A DNA stretch of 64,000 nt, from the NCBI GenBank assembly GCA_028023455.1, contig JAQFVV010000501.1, positions 330,795 through 394,794 on the forward strand, given 5' to 3'. The notes under the pieces were generated by a model. It searched no databases. It had not been told where the DNA came from and worked only from the letters and a program-made list of their open reading frames with translations. The position numbers were made by a program, and so were the translations under genes. The stretch's first letter is position 1. Each line of letters opens with the position of its first letter. This DNA is from Epiperipatus broadwayi (taxonomy: Eukaryota; Onychophora; Udeonychophora; Euonychophora; Peripatidae). Positions 34,761 through 47,263 of this stretch are shown here, one piece after another.

Positions 34761-35458
34761 GCTATCTTAATATAAACTTAGCACTGATTATATATATATA
34801 TACATGTGGGAGGTAATGAGCTGGACCAACTGATAAGTGCTGGTTTAGCACGAAATACTTATGTTAGAGATCATTTAACTTTTTCACGTATATGTGGTCA
34901 TGTGTATCGGTTGCATGGATAGCTGTAGGAAAATTAAATGTCTGAGTTCAAATCCCTTCTAATTACAATAGGTTCAGTATAGACAATATACTTGTATTTA
35001 AATGTGACATATTCAGCTTATATTCTGCCCATCCCTCTTCTATATATTTAAATGGACATAATTAAGATCCTAAAAATGAAGTGTCAGAGTGACTTAAAGG
35101 TCAACATGGGTATGACAATAAGATTTTATCAACAAGGGCATTCCATCATCAGATTTTCAATATTATGGATAGCTGAAAAGTTGGTGAGAGAAGAAGATTA
35201 AAGCCTGTCCATTAAAGTTTGAAGATTTGCTATATTAATATAATCTGAGCATTAATTATATATGTGTGTGGGAAATAACTGATGAGTACTGATTCAGCAC
35301 GAAATATTTACATTGGAGATCATTTATCTTTTTCACATATATCCAATCATGTATATTGGTAAGATGAAGTGGATAGCTATAGGTAGCTTGAAAGTCTGAG
35401 TTCAAATCCTTTCTAATTACATTAGGTTCAGTATAGACAATATTCTTGTACTTAAATA
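34761..35458 (+). repeat. Repeat family B, about 1.5 tandem units
   Basis: The unit start GCTATCTTAATATAAAC recurs near 35229 with a period of about 468 bp. Both units contain GATAGCT..., the B-box-like GTCTGAGTTCAAATCC and TAGGTTCAGTATAGACAATA. Divergence between units suggests an old tandem insertion. Confidence 0.75.
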
Positions 35459-36810
35459 TTATATATATATATAGCTCCTCATAATAGTTAGATATTAATA
35501 TTTTAGTTATTAATAAGTTAATATATCCTAATATTTTTGGTTATATAAATATTTAAATTTAATTATTCAAATGTTTGTTATTCATATTGAAAATATTGAA
35601 TCTATATTTTCTATCATTAGTTTTTAATAATCTAATACTCTGTGTTAATACGACTAAAGTGTTTTGAGAAATGTGATAGTAATTAATAATATTGAAAATG
35701 ATATGATGCCATTGTTTTTCGAAAAATTTATCAACATTTTAACTCCTAAATGCATTTTAATAGTATTTCACAACTTGTTTACCATTTCAAGTATTTTTTG
35801 ATTAGAAGTCAATCTTTCATGCGAATTATATTGCTCGGATTCTTTTTATTCATATATATATACACATAAGCAATTCATGGTATAGTAGTTTTCATGGTCA
35901 TAATATCTACTACCTGAGATTTAAATCCAAGCTGGGTGAACTTTGAACAATTTTTTCATGTTGTAAGGCTCTTTATTACACATTGTCAGCTTATAACCCA
36001 ATCCAGTATTGAGTGGTAAATGGGTACCTAGTTATTATTAGATAGACATGAATAATGACCACATTTTAATATGAATTAGTCATGTGGATGTTTAGTTATG
36101 AATTGTAAGACAGAAGTGTGATTGTAATATGATATGGCCTTCATCACAGATGAGGTGAATGTCATTCTTCTACTATGCTCTGGTTTGCTTTTATCATTTT
36201 AATATATCTACACATAGTCACTGGAAAAATAGAGGTTTCTATTGTTTAATGTTTTGTATTTAACAGTAATAATATGTTTGTATCCTTATGTACTTTGGTG
36301 TAGTGATAGAATGACTGACTCTAAAGCTTTTGATCTATGGATCATGATTTTATTTCTGTTTCTTCCAATTCTCGGTACTTTTTATGGCCTCTTGAGTAAT
36401 AGATCATCTGATTATTATTTTTATAAATTGATTTAAAAAACCAAGTGATAATCTGAAGCTTGATGACAATAACTGCATCTCTTAAAACCTCCTTGGATCG
36501 CCTTTAAAGAGGACAGTAAAGGGTTAATACAATGCATTTCAATGCAAAGCCATTTCCTACTTTTCTTCTTCAGCTTAGACAAAATTTAATGTAGGAATAG
36601 AGTGCCCAGATTCTGGAACATAAAGTCCTGTTTGGATTAATTCTACTTCTGACACTCAAATTTTTTATGAACTCCTGAACAGCAAAGCTGAGATTGCATC
36701 ATGAAATGGGGCTATTATTTTTTTTAAAAGTTAAACAATAAAAATAATTACAGAAAAGATTACCTTTGTAGGATATTTTGAATCAAATGTTTTATTGCTC
36801 CAAAGTTCAT
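35459..36810. other. No recognised gene
   Basis: Family E-like fragments occur around 35990-36160. The 64-codon open frame at 36242-36436 is hydrophobic, AT-driven and unrecognised. Confidence 0.4.
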
Positions 36811-37400
36811 AAGAACTTCAGACACCAGAAGGGTCAGAGCTAAGCGATGATCCTTAGACCTTGAGCTTTTGAGACTACAACTCTATTCCTGTACCATATC
36901 ATGCAGGGGTTCTAAATCAAAATTAGCAATACAAAAAAAAATATTGAAAAAAGTCAGAACATTTCTGATATATAATCTAACCTTAAACTTTGTAACATAT
37001 TTTATATTATGTAAATCCTTAACTAATCTTTAAAAAACACAATCCAAATATTAATATTGGGAAGATTTAGTATATTATAGAGTAAAAACTACAACATTTT
37101 TTTAAATAGCCCACTAAGGAGCAAAGGCTCTCCACCAGTTCTTTGCAGAGGAACAATGAAGGTGGAAGTAACCAAACTGCCAGATGGCAGTGGGTGTATC
37201 ATTTTTCATCTTGATTAAAAATAGTTAGATACTCATTTACTGACCATTCATGAACGATTAGCTGAGTTAGTTATTTAGAAGAAAAAAACCTGACCTGTTA
37301 AAAAAATGTTTAAATTTATTTGGCTCAGATTCAAACTCATGTTAATAGAATTGTAAGAAAGATGCTCTTCTACTGCATTCTGAAGCTCCTCAATGTATAT
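36811..37400 (+). repeat. Diverged dispersed repeats (families D and E)
   Basis: 36811-36920 shares ordered words with 39550-39660 and 55980-56100 (TTCATAAGAA/TTTATAAGAAGTTC, CCTTGAGCTTTTGAGA, CATGCAGG). 37110-37400 matches the family E copy at 19030. All are diverged, and edges are uncertain. Confidence 0.4.
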
Positions 37401-37806
37401 ATACTATATCAATTAAAAACTTTGTATCATAGTGCACCTATTTTCATCAAGCTAGCTCAAATCTGGACTGAGTGAATCGTGGAAAATTTATTATGTCAGA
37501 TGCAGGACTATTTTTTTTTCCAGATAACCAAGCTATAACCAATATAGCAGTCATATATTGTTAATTGATAAACAGCTAGGATATAAAATCACTAAAATGC
37601 TTTCTTCTTTGCTACTTTCCTCTGGGTACATGTTGGATAGATCTTTAGGTTATAGCAAAGTATTTAAAGGCTATTTTACTATCTCCTAAATTTTTTTTAT
37701 TAATAATGGATGAGAAAAAATTAAATTGCTATCATTAATAGAAGAATAAATTGATACACTCTCGGGTTGATGGGAAAAAATAAATTTATTTCTGTAAGTA
37801 CTTAGA

Positions 37807-37807
37807 A

Positions 37808-37899
<92 letters not shown>

Positions 37900-37929
37900 C
37901 AACAACAACAATAATTATTATTATTATTT
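37807..37929. repeat. (AAT)n/(CAA)n/(ATT)n compound microsatellite
   Basis: About 100 bp of AAT, six CAA units, then a short ATT run. The AAT and ATT ends are mutually complementary. Confidence 0.96.
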
Positions 37930-38756
37930 AAAAGTCTATATATAATATTGCTAAACAATTCCCATAGATTATCACAAATAGTTATTGTTGTTGTTAATGT
38001 TATTTATTTATACCTTCCATATAGTTTGAAATACAAACTATTTACTGGTAGGTTATCTATATATAATATACAATATATTTATATGTACAGTAAAAGTAAA
38101 TTGTCAACATTATAACGATAAAAAAAATTTGTGCAATTAATGTTTCCTATAGTATAGTTTATAATCTGTTTAAAAATAGTGTTTTATCAATATGTAAAAC
38201 GTTTATTTCTCAATTGTTGATAATATCAAGAATTATACAACCTATTTATTCTTCGCCAAGTAAAATGATCTAAATACAAAGTTTTAGTAGGTGTTTTTTT
38301 TTCCTAATATCGCTTCTTTCTGATTACTTTTAGTTATTCAATTTGGTAATATAAATTCTTATGTGAAATATTACATAATAATGTTAGATCTTTTAATATT
38401 TTTTGTTTTACAAGTGAAAAATAGGATTTATTCTGATCAACATTTATATATTTAATGAAGTTGTTATATATTTTCTGAAGCTTATCTGTCATTGTTATAT
38501 TATCACAGACAATACTAGATTTTTAAACAAAATATTTGTTTCTATGGAAAAGTTTTACCCCTTGTCAGTATTCTCCCTATAGTTTTATAAAAAAAATTGT
38601 ATTTCTTTGTAGTGTGTTAATAGCATTTTAAGCATGAGCTTGAATTTACTTACTATTGTTCGTCATTAAACCTTCACCATTAAGTGTATTATTTAGATTA
38701 TAAAAAAAGAAATAAAATTCACAAGTTTTATATTTTTCTTAAACATAATTTTAATT
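37930..38756. other. No recognised feature
   Basis: AT-rich, no gene or repeat that I can support. Confidence 0.4.
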
Positions 38757-38783
38757 CTGATGAAGAGTGTTGCATAGTCAAAA
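38757..38783 (+). ncRNA. Hammerhead-like core, 27 nt (decayed helix)
   Basis: CTGATGA, A, GAGTG, TTGCA loop, TAGTC, AAAA. Same length and order as 45042, with one mismatch in the helix and AAAA in place of GAAA. Downstream CTGTCA is also shared with 45042, so the two are copies of one repeat. Confidence 0.4.
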
Positions 38784-38840
38784 CTGTCAATTTTCATTTG
38801 AAACTGCTAATAAATTTCATGAATTAAGTGCCTGTGGAAA

Positions 38841-38993
<153 letters not shown>

Positions 38994-40171
38994 AGAGATA
39001 AAAGAAATTTGGCCTTTGTGTTATACCATTTTGTTATTATCAAGAACTTGTGAAATAAATAAAATAAGACTATTTAAACCAAGTAATTCTATACTTTCTA
39101 TAAAAAGAGAGCTTTTTATATGTGGACAGAATTATATTAAAAAGTGTCAAGCATCACATAATCTACTGAGCATACAGTTATTTTTGAAGGAATGTGATGA
39201 AGCAATTTTAAGTATTCAGACATTCCAAGTTTTATTTTTTTATTGGAGGGGGGGGGTGATTTGCAGTACAATGTTTTCTCATGATGCTATCAGTAATAAG
39301 TCAGATTCATTTATACTAACAGTTTCATGATTTATTAGATTTTTTTGATGTACCAAATTTCAGTAATGTACAGTTATTCCCAGTACTTAAGAGCAAAAAT
39401 CACCTAGGGTCAGAGATCAGTCTGTCATTTTTAGTGCCTGGATGTCATATGATCTAGTGAGTGACCAACTGTTACTTTAAAAACATGTGCAAATCTTTAT
39501 AACATTGGATCCTAGATGATAATTCGACACTAAATAAGTCAATGGTTTATTTCCCAGGAGTTCACAAGAAGGTCAAATGCAGGAAGCAGCCAAGTTGGAG
39601 CCAGGTTCCATGGACCTTGAGTTTCAGAATGTCATTTCTCTCATTATACTAAAACCAAGAAGCACATAGTTCAGCATTTTAAAAAATGATATCATGGGAT
39701 GCAACTTGGCATCTAAATTTAATTATATGTGATGATGTGTTTTATTCATATATAAGGAAAAATAATAGACGAATATTACCTAATCAGTTTGATCTTTTTT
39801 ACAACTTAATTAATAAAATTAATAATCACATGATTTTATTGCTTCTAAGAGTTCGTAAGAATTTTGGGTACTGAATGTGTCTGAACTGAATTGATCCTAG
39901 GATCTCAAAGTCTTGACTTTCTACTATTGCACTAAGCCATGCACAACTTTACAAATTAATGATCTCTTTTTTTACATTGACATCAAAATAAAACAATTGC
40001 ATTACTAGAAAATAAACAACTGGTCTTTAACACGTTAAAGCCAATATATATGCTCTATCAATATACACTAGTTTAGTCATATGTTATCCAAAAATATATA
40101 TATTAATAAACAAAAGTAAAAACATAAATATATCAAATTTATTAAGCGCAAACAGATAACATTGTAATAAC
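38994..40171. other. No gene; family D-like fragments
   Basis: Family D-like words occur at 39550-39660 and near 39890-39950. A 104-codon open frame (39016-39330) has AT-driven composition with a G-run inside and no domain. It is not supported as a gene. Confidence 0.4.
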
Positions 40172-40612
40172 GTGAAAGCTAAAACCTTCAACAGATACAC
40201 TTTAAACATGCTTATGTGACAGCCAATCAGATGTAATAATGACATCACATGGACCTCTCAATTCTCAAACACAAGTCAAAACTATAAGAAAAAGATGGAA
40301 CCATTAGATATATTTACGTTTATTAATATCATTTCATTAGATTTAAAAAATTGCTTCGTAGTAAATTGAAAGATTTCACGTTGTTTATTTATATATAATA
40401 TTTAGTGAATTAAATGTGAAGGTATTTAAGCTTCACACTCTCAGTTCAAAATGCTTGAGTCTGGCTTATTTATATATAAATTGAGGCATAGAAGAAGACG
40501 GATCCCATCTTTTTCCTATAGTTCTGACTTGTGTTGAGAAGAGAGGTCCATGTGATGTCATTATTACTTCTGATTGGCTGTCACATCAGCATGTTTAAAG
40601 GGTTTTAAAAGT
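40172..40612. repeat. MITE-like foldback, about 440 bp
   Basis: Arms at about 40172-40300 and 40494-40612 are reverse complements, including GACAGCCAATCAGATGTAAT against its complement and ATGACATCACATGGACCTCTC. The AT-rich middle has no coding capacity. The outermost bases are less conserved, so exact termini and target duplication are uncertain. The open frame 40564-40806 overlaps the right arm and is spurious. Confidence 0.85.
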
Positions 40613-43059
40613 AAAAACATTAAGTTTGTAAATTTTATAAATAGTATGTTCCATGGATCACTGGTGTTTTTTTGACTCGTGTTCTGTGAAAAGAAAATTG
40701 CAGAAATAATAATAGATAGCTCTTGGGTGTAACTGGATATATCTATATGCTGTGGCTTCCTGTGTACAGGGTAATCAGTTCCTGAGTAATGTGGTACATT
40801 GCACATATGTCATTGTTTGAATGACCTGTATTTATACTGTTTGTTTGTTATTTTCAAATGGTCATGGTGTAATAATATCTGTAACTGAACTGCTCACACA
40901 TGCGTTGTGTAAGTTGTATATCATTTACATATCAGATAAACATTTATTTTGAAATAAATAATTATTGTTTTTACTGGGTATTGCATCTTAGTGCAAAAAA
41001 TAAATGTAATTAGTACATTGTCCATGTAATAGATAAATTTATAATAAGAAAACATCACTGGTGAAGAAAATCTTGAAAATGAATTTACTCATGATACTGT
41101 TACTAGTACTAGTAAAAACGATACAGTTGATCTTGTTGAAAATGCTACAATTAAATCCAAATTACTAAAAATTAATCACCTGTATGATGAAGAATTTTGA
41201 ATTTTTATATGTTAGTGTTCTGCATGAAAAATATTAAGCAAAATGTGCACAATTCTACAAAGATTGAGAACCACTCTACTAAAGTATGGCTGCTACCATG
41301 TTTATTTTTGTAGCACTCTCACTAATTCTGACATTTTCAAGTGTTATTTATTAGCAAATTTTTCTATTCTATTAACCTTTATACCACCTAGTATTAGCTT
41401 TAATAATTAATAGATGTCATGTGATAGTGTTTAATAAAATTCTATTGCTTATTACTAATGCTTATGCTAGATGGCATAAATGTTGAATGAATAGAAGAAT
41501 TTAAATTTACTAATGAATCACAATGTGTAAGCTGAGATCAGGTGATGTTGGTCATACGATCTCTTATTGGTTTTGTTTTCAAGTATTATAATCTTAGATT
41601 TATACTATCATGTTCAGAATACTTTTTCTACCCACAGTTTGATATAATGCATTATTTCATTTAGTAAAATGTTTTTAAGCCTAACATTTAGAAGAATTCA
41701 TAAAGGTTTTTTAAGTACTAAAGTAAAAATTGTCAATTTAGTTATGAAAAAAAAATTGATAAAATCTTTCTGTGGACATTCTGGTATTATTTCAGAAAGC
41801 TTAAAATTTATATGGAGAGTTTAGCTGTGAATCCAAAGTAAGTAACATCAAATCATTTAATGGAAAGGAGGGCATTTTATCAGTAAGAAATGTTGGATTG
41901 CACACACATTTGGAAAATATCATTAATTTTATTATACTATTGAAGTTAACAAATCAAAAGTTCCAACACTCTTACAATTTTGAATCCAAGATGCCTTGCT
42001 TATATAGCTACATAGTCCTGACACTAAGTCAAAAATTATGACTATCCTAACATACATTTAAATCTGCATTGACAGTAATAATTCTATGTATATTAATATC
42101 ATTTGTGGAAAAAAAAGTAATAAGTGGTTTCCATATAGTAGAGCCAACCTGATCTTCAGACTTACCAGAGTCTTCATTAGAGGAAATATTGGATTGCAAT
42201 AATCATCTGGAATCCATTTATTATTTTCAAGTGATAATACACTATTATTGTTTATATTAAATATCAGCTAGGGATCATGTGATGCTTTGATAGGTTGTAT
42301 GCCACCCTTTTATAAAAAAAAAGTCTATAATATATGCAAATAGGATATAACCAGTCACTAAAAGATGAAGATCTAATTTGTTTAGATGTACAAGGAAGTT
42401 GATTTAGATTCACATATTAGGATATTGAAACTTTCAAGTCATTTGTTTTGATCATAATAATTTTTATTGGTCATTTATTAGACTATCCACTTAATGAATA
42501 ATATTTCTGTAATGTAATTTTCACTACACCACTCTCACACAAGATATGGATTGGTTTCTATCTGCTTTTAACTTGTGGAGGAATGTAATCATAAACATGT
42601 GACCAAAGACATATGAGAATGGGATAGTGAGAATTAAACTACAGAAATATTATTCATTAACAATAATAGTTTAAAGCAAATAAAAAGTTAGCTGTTGGTT
42701 AGATATATATGATCCTATGCTCTTCATTAAGCCAATACTAATTTAGATATTTAGTTTACATTACCATTTGTCAATGAATAGATTATTCATGTGTACTGTG
42801 GTGACTTTAGAGTGGAATTTTTGAGTGGAATACTGCTGTTAAAGTAGATGTTAAATGCAAACTATGAGAGATATGGAATATTTTGTTTGTTATTAGCATG
42901 CAAACCAATTTAATAATTCATATTATGTTCATAGTGCTTAAGCAAAAAAAAAATCTGACTTGCTTACCAAGTTCTGTCTATTCAACTACAGTACTGACAT
43001 CTGCTTTAAAACTGGATAATCTGTTGGCAGTGCTAATTATGTTTATATCCACTGCTATC
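40613..43059. other. Long AT-rich stretch without recognised genes
   Basis: No protein domain or RNA found. A weak family A-like piece may lie at 42150-42250 (CAGAGTCTTCATTAGAGGAAAT). Confidence 0.4.
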
Positions 43060-43110
43060 TTATTTATGCCTGCAGACTAGTTTTTGGATTATGGCCTTCA
43101 TCAGTGCGGA
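43060..43110 (+). repeat. Family A fragment
   Basis: Contains AGACTAGTTTTTGGATTATG and GGCCTTCATCAGTG, the hairpin-core region of family A in plus orientation, eroded on one core strand. Confidence 0.6.
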
Positions 43111-43254
43111 GATTAAACCTGAATGTATACAATGCATTGAATTTTGCAATTTTTAATATATATATTATTCAGCAGCCAGCTACTTTTTACTTTTCTTTTA
43201 CTATTAAAGTACCAGCCTAAAATTCAAAACAGTTTAATGTTTGTGATAGATGGC

Positions 43255-43365
43255 AGTGCTGAAGAAGTGGCTAACAGGTTTCTCTGGGCATAATTGCTGA
43301 GAGATTCCTTACTCCGTTTAAGGAAAAATCACAGTGCATCACATCACAATCACATGTTTGCTTCT
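43255..43365 (-). repeat. Family C fragment
   Basis: The minus strand matches the repeat at 33174: TGTGATGTGATGCACTGTGA, AATCTCTCAGCAATTATGCC and CAGAGAAACCTGTTAG. Confidence 0.8.
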
Positions 43366-45041
43366 GAAAACATCATGTAAACTAGTCATGTGATGACTTT
43401 AGTTTTATTTACTTATTCTTAATTTTGATTGCCTTTTAAAAATGTCATCTTGTTTTAAAAAGAAAATTATATGCATGCTTTGAGATAAAGATGTTAACCA
43501 AATAGTTAAATTCTCAGATCATGTGAAATTTGAGCAAGCTTCAATTGAGAATTATTTAGTTCTCAAGTTTACCAGTCTATTACTGTACAGAGTATACACA
43601 TGTTTTTGTTTAAGATTATTATAAATTTATTAATGAAAAGTGGCTGTGTCAAATATACTAGTAGAATATGTCAGTTATTAAGAGCAACATATTTTTTACT
43701 TAATAAGAATATTTATTATATCCCACATGCATTAGATTTTTAAAAAAATAATTATTAAAAAAATTGTAAAACTATACTCATCAATAGATAGTGTGTGTGC
43801 TTACGTGTATATAGATTTTATTTAATAAAATCTTGGGAGTCATTTGTCTTTTATGGTGTCTTTATTTATGTAATTTTAATAGAATATGTGTGGTGATGAT
43901 TTTATTTAGTTCATCGATAAAATAAAATAAAAAGATATTACACATAGGAAATGTGTGTGTGTGGGTGTTTGATTTAAAAAGTCAGATATATTAATTTTTA
44001 ATTGAGGTTTAAAATGTTTACCTGGGCCAGAGATAATCTCTAGGTTAATAAATGATTAATGATAATATTTATTGTATTTATCTAGAGTACATTCTGTCTA
44101 AGTTATGGATGGAGTAAGATTGACACTTGTAAATCAAAATGTAACTATTTACTATTGATAAATACTGAACACATGATAAAGATATGAGCTAATTGATGAG
44201 TGCTGTTTTAGTAAGAAATATATTTTGGAGGGTCATTTGTTTTTATTTCTTTATTCATATATTTTTTTTAGAATATGTGATAGTGTTGAGGTTATTTAAT
44301 ACATCTATAAAATAATTATTTGTCATTGTTATTGTTTGGGCGGGGGGGGGGTAATTATAAACATGATGATTCAGGTTTAAATATAGTTACATGTGTAGCT
44401 GGAGATTGAAATGTAAATCTTAATAAATAGATAGGTGTAATACTTTCACCATTAAACATTAAATATTCAATATATCTAAAATATTAATTAAAATCGGTAA
44501 TAATATAATAATAAAAAATAGATTCATATATTATATTTTACAAAGTAAAGATATATTTATATAGATTTAAAAAAAAAAAAAATTTATATCATTTCAATAT
44601 TTTTTAAGTCATGGATTGTTTGCTTATCGAGAATTTTGAAAATTCTAAATATCCATACAATCTTGTTTATAAGAATAATTAAGGTATTTTAATGGTTAAG
44701 ATGTTCTCTCTTTTTTTTAATAATGTATTAATAGCAGTTTTGGTCAATAAACATGCTTTTAAAGTTAAATGACCCTCATGAATGCTTAATTTGCTACAAA
44801 GAAATATTTCAAAAATAAATAGTAAATTAGAGCAAATGGTTCTAGATTTCTTTTCAGCAGAGAAACAAACGTTTTTTAAAATCTCTATATATAAAATGTC
44901 AAGCTTAGCAAATATATACATAAACAAACGATACGAAAATATTCTATACACTTCACACAATGCAATTACAATATTTTAATATATTCAAACTTGCAAAAAT
45001 AATGATAGTTTCAATTGGTTTCTTAAGTAATGAAAAGAATT
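43366..45041. other. AT-rich, with family F and B scraps
   Basis: Family F-like segments at about 44000-44170 and 44370-44450; a family B scrap at about 44185-44240. A G-run of about ten occurs at 44342. No gene. Confidence 0.4.
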
Positions 45042-45068
45042 CTGAAGAAGACTGTTGCACAGTCAAAA
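45042..45068 (+). ncRNA. Hammerhead-like core, 27 nt
   Basis: CTGAAGA, A, GACTG, TTGCA loop, CAGTC, AAAA. The 5-bp helix is perfect. The second core strand has AAAA where a functional hammerhead needs GAAA, so this copy would be expected to be inactive. Confidence 0.45.
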
Positions 45069-45976
45069 TTTAACTGTCAGCTATTTTTTTTGGAAATCTG
45101 AATATATTAAAATATTGCATTCGCATTGGGTAAAATGCATAATCTAAAGCATGTGTAGGTATTGTTTGTGTATGTTAGCACTAGTATGGCTAGTGTTGAA
45201 AAGTTAGTGAAAGAAAATAAGAAAATTAATATTTTCTTTTTAAAAAATCTAATTTACCTATGTTCAGTGCATTAGACAATTGCCCTGTTAGCTCTTTAAG
45301 GTTTATACCTCATCCAAAAGTAATGTAATAATTTCTAGCTTTATAAATTATTAAATTGTTAGGTTGTTTTCTCATCCTTGGTGTTCGCCTCAAGATGTCG
45401 CTATTTCTAGGTAAATTTCTAGAAATATACCATTTCAACGGCCTTCACCCAACAAAATAAGAAATTTTCTATGTTATAAATGCAGAAAAGTCCTCACGTT
45501 ATGTTGGACGGAGGTGGTATCGGCAACAGAAGCCAACACAAATGAGACTTCTTTCTATGATAAAACACAGAAAGAGTTCCCAATGGCTGCCGGTTATGGC
45601 TTTTTTTTTCTATGCTAAAAGCAAAGAGAAAGAAATGCCTTGATCAGCTACCATAGTAGTCGATTTTATTCATCATTTTCTCATAATAGTAGAATATCTA
45701 TTTTCTCTGTAGTTTCGTGTGAGAGTGTGTATATTTGAAGCAGTCGTAGTTTTTTAAAATTTGATAAGACGTCTATTTTTTTTAATGTGTTATAACTTAG
45801 TTTACTGTTGTAAGTTTAGTAATAATGTCCTGAAGATTCCATTATGAATAGGTAACCCTCAAAAATTGCTTTTAAGGGTGCGAAACGGCAAAAAAAATTA
45901 AGGATCGCGAAAAGGACCATTTTCACGAGAATTCGTCCATGACCAGTTACTTTTGCTATACTGTATATATATATAT

Positions 45977-46480
45977 ATGCACAAACAAAAACAACCCAGT
46001 GTCTAATTATTAGGAATTACTTGTCCAAAAAAGAAAATTAGTCGGGTATTATTATTATTATTTTTGTTACATTTATTATTTCAAAATAAGATTAGTTTTT
46101 ATATCTACACACTAACAAAAACAACCCAGTTCCTACTTAATTACTGTCTTAAAAAAAAAAGAAAGCAAATTCAATGGGGTTTGGTTTTTTTCAATGGAGT
46201 ATTTGAATTACGGTATTTTTTTTATATATATATACAAAAGATTTACCAAAAAAAAAAAAAAAAAAGAAACCCACTTTCTGATTAATTACTGTCAAAAGAA
46301 ACGCAAATTAGTCGGCTATCATTTTTAAATTTAGTATTTCAATAACGGTATCCTTTTTATATAGACAGAGTTAACAAAAACAACCCACTTTGTGATTCAT
46401 TACTGCCCCCCCCCCCCAAAAAAAAAGAAAACGGAAATTAGTCGGGTATCATTTTTCAATTGAATCTTTCAATGATGGTC
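45977..46480 (+). repeat. Tandem array, about four units of about 130 bp
   Basis: Units share ACAAAAACAACCCA, TTAATTACTG, an A-run, AAATTAGTCGGGTATC and ATTTCAATAACGGTA-like words. Units are diverged, and one contains a 14-C homopolymer at about 46406-46419. Confidence 0.85.
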
Positions 46481-46539
46481 CTTACTAATAGTAGTCGAGT
46501 ATCAATTCTAAATTGTAGTATATAAATGACGTTACTTTT

Positions 46540-47060
46540 GATCGATTTAGAATTACGTCTTGCTTTTTTAATAAAAATAATTGATTTTTACTCTTGACCA
46601 AAAATACCGTAACTTTAAAAAAAGACACACATAAAGTCCAAAAAAAAAATGAGAAAAAGCCCCGTAACTTTAAAGACACACGCCCAAACTGAAAAACAAT
46701 CTAAGATTAATAAACATTGACTTATTACGTCTTGCTTTTGAATCAAATGATTGATTTACTCTTGCAAAAAAAAAGGTACCATAACTTTAAAAAGACACAC
46801 ATAAAGTCCCCAAAAAAAAATTAGAAAAAGCCCCGTAACTTTAAAGACACACACACAAATTCAAAAACAAGATAAGATTAATAAACATTTACTTATTACG
46901 TCTTGCTTTTGAATAAAAGTATTGATTTACACTTGCAAAAAAAAAAACCTAACTTTAAAAAGACACACATAAAGTCCAAAAAAAAAAAAGTTAGAAAAAC
47001 ACCGTAACTTTAAAAAGACACACACAAACTCAAAAACAAGATAAGATTAATAAACATTTA
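46540..47060 (+). repeat. Tandem array, three units of about 171 bp
   Basis: ATTACGTCTTGCTTTT recurs at 46552, 46724 and 46895. Each unit also has two internal copies of a CGTAACTTTAAA...GACACACA motif. The spacing is regular (172 and 171 bp). Confidence 0.9.
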
Positions 47061-47263
47061 CAAAAAAAATGAAAAAACTAACATCATATAATAGTATTAG
47101 TTAGTAGAATATTTTATTATAAATCTAAGAAATCAGATCTTTTTAGATCAAATTGATCATTTAGGTCAGGCCCCGGAATCGTTATATGTATATATTTTTG
47201 ATTAGCATCAACGCCATCTCTAGGCGAACATCAAGGATGAGAATACAACCAATTGTTAATACT

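Larger units (their letters stand above)
45353..47263. mobile_element. 1.9-kb TIR element carrying tandem arrays
   Basis: The left end (about 45353-45408: TTGTTAGGTTGTTTTCTCAT, CCTTGGTGTTCGCC, AAGATGTCGC) and right end (about 47203-47263) are reverse complements over about 50 bp with a few mismatches. Inside lie about 560 bp of unique sequence and two different minisatellite-like arrays. No transposase was recognised, so it is either non-autonomous or a foldback-type element. A CCCTCAAAAA...TTTTAAGGG hairpin followed by GCGAAACGG lies at 45858-45891. Confidence 0.75.

Noticed and set aside
37807-37929. CRISPR-like or satellite array
   Set aside because: A simple trinucleotide microsatellite, with no spacers; CRISPR is not expected in a eukaryote.
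39016-39330. 104-codon open frame
   Set aside because: No domain, codon use follows base composition, and a G homopolymer lies within it.
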